NCBI GenBank assembly: GCA_965208025.1 | Contig: OZ242302.1 | Coordinates: 620,001-684,000 of the forward strand | Direction: 5' to 3' | Length of the DNA stretch: 64,000 nucleotides | DNA from: Bin80 sp965208025 | Lineage (GTDB): Bacteria > Bacteroidota > Rhodothermia > Rhodothermales > Bin80 | In this document: in pieces, positions 63,981-64,000 of the stretch | How the letters are laid out: each line of letters starts with the position of its first letter | Position numbering within the stretch: position 1 is the stretch's first letter | Position numbers and translations under genes: made by a program | The notes under the pieces: generated by a model | Told to the model about the DNA's origin: nothing | Database searches by the model: none | What the model saw: only the letters and a program-made list of their open reading frames with translations

Positions 63981-64000
63981 AAGAATACCTAGTCGTTATT

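Overview
The window is a piece of a bacterial chromosome, most likely from the Bacteroidota superphylum and perhaps the Rhodothermota/Balneolota side. The support is a TonB-dependent receptor with a carboxypeptidase-like N-terminal domain coupled to a DUF4249-type lipoprotein, a DUF4175 membrane/coiled-coil protein, a six-bladed beta-propeller protein, the periplasmic family usually labelled asparagine synthetase B, and many secreted proteins. The lineage is inferred from gene content only. Gene density is moderate. Several AT-rich gaps of 0.3-1.3 kb carry repeats or decayed sequence.

Layout. 1-3.4 kb: the end of a membrane-anchored coiled-coil gene, a decayed stretch, and a complete IS1634-family insertion sequence (1076-3214) with 15-bp terminal inverted repeats and a 7-bp target duplication. 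3.4-9.3 kb: a tight plus-strand run of TPR protein, AsnB-like periplasmic protein, acyl-CoA thioesterase, RmlD-like reductase and serS. 9.3-12.5 kb: TonB receptor plus DUF4249 lipoprotein. 12.5-19.3 kb: YbdK-type ligase, pyrF, and a minus-strand operon glgC - lipoprotein - TonB receptor.

19.6-31.3 kb is the most interesting part. A 157-bp MITE-like element (20-bp perfect inverted repeats, 4-bp duplication) lies upstream of four tightly packed large genes: an Snf2-type helicase with a C-terminal DUF3883 domain, a UvrD/Rep-type helicase, a DUF1156 DNA methyltransferase and a DUF499 ATPase. DUF1156 and DUF499 proteins are recurrent partners in predicted anti-phage loci. I read this as a defence operon inserted between housekeeping genes.

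31.3-38 kb: DUF4175 protein, DCC-family thiol protein, chromate transporter and etfAB. 38.8-40.7 kb: two secreted proteins. 40.9-48.6 kb: an RND efflux locus with one adaptor and two divergently oriented permeases, and no TolC-type gene. 48.8-52.5 kb: class II DAHP synthase, a ribosome hibernation factor, M32 carboxypeptidase and tRNA-Thr(CGT). 52.8-54.9 kb: a two-gene trans-3-hydroxy-L-proline pathway (dehydratase with Cys-to-Thr substitution, then pyrroline-2-carboxylate reductase). 55-58.4 kb: SDR - mnmA - lipoprotein operon, ridA and apt. 58.4-64 kb is sparse: copies of a short dispersed repeat, a coiled-coil protein with a 21-bp tandem repeat, a GIY-YIG/DUF4357 protein, and two related secreted proteins that share a C-terminal helical domain.
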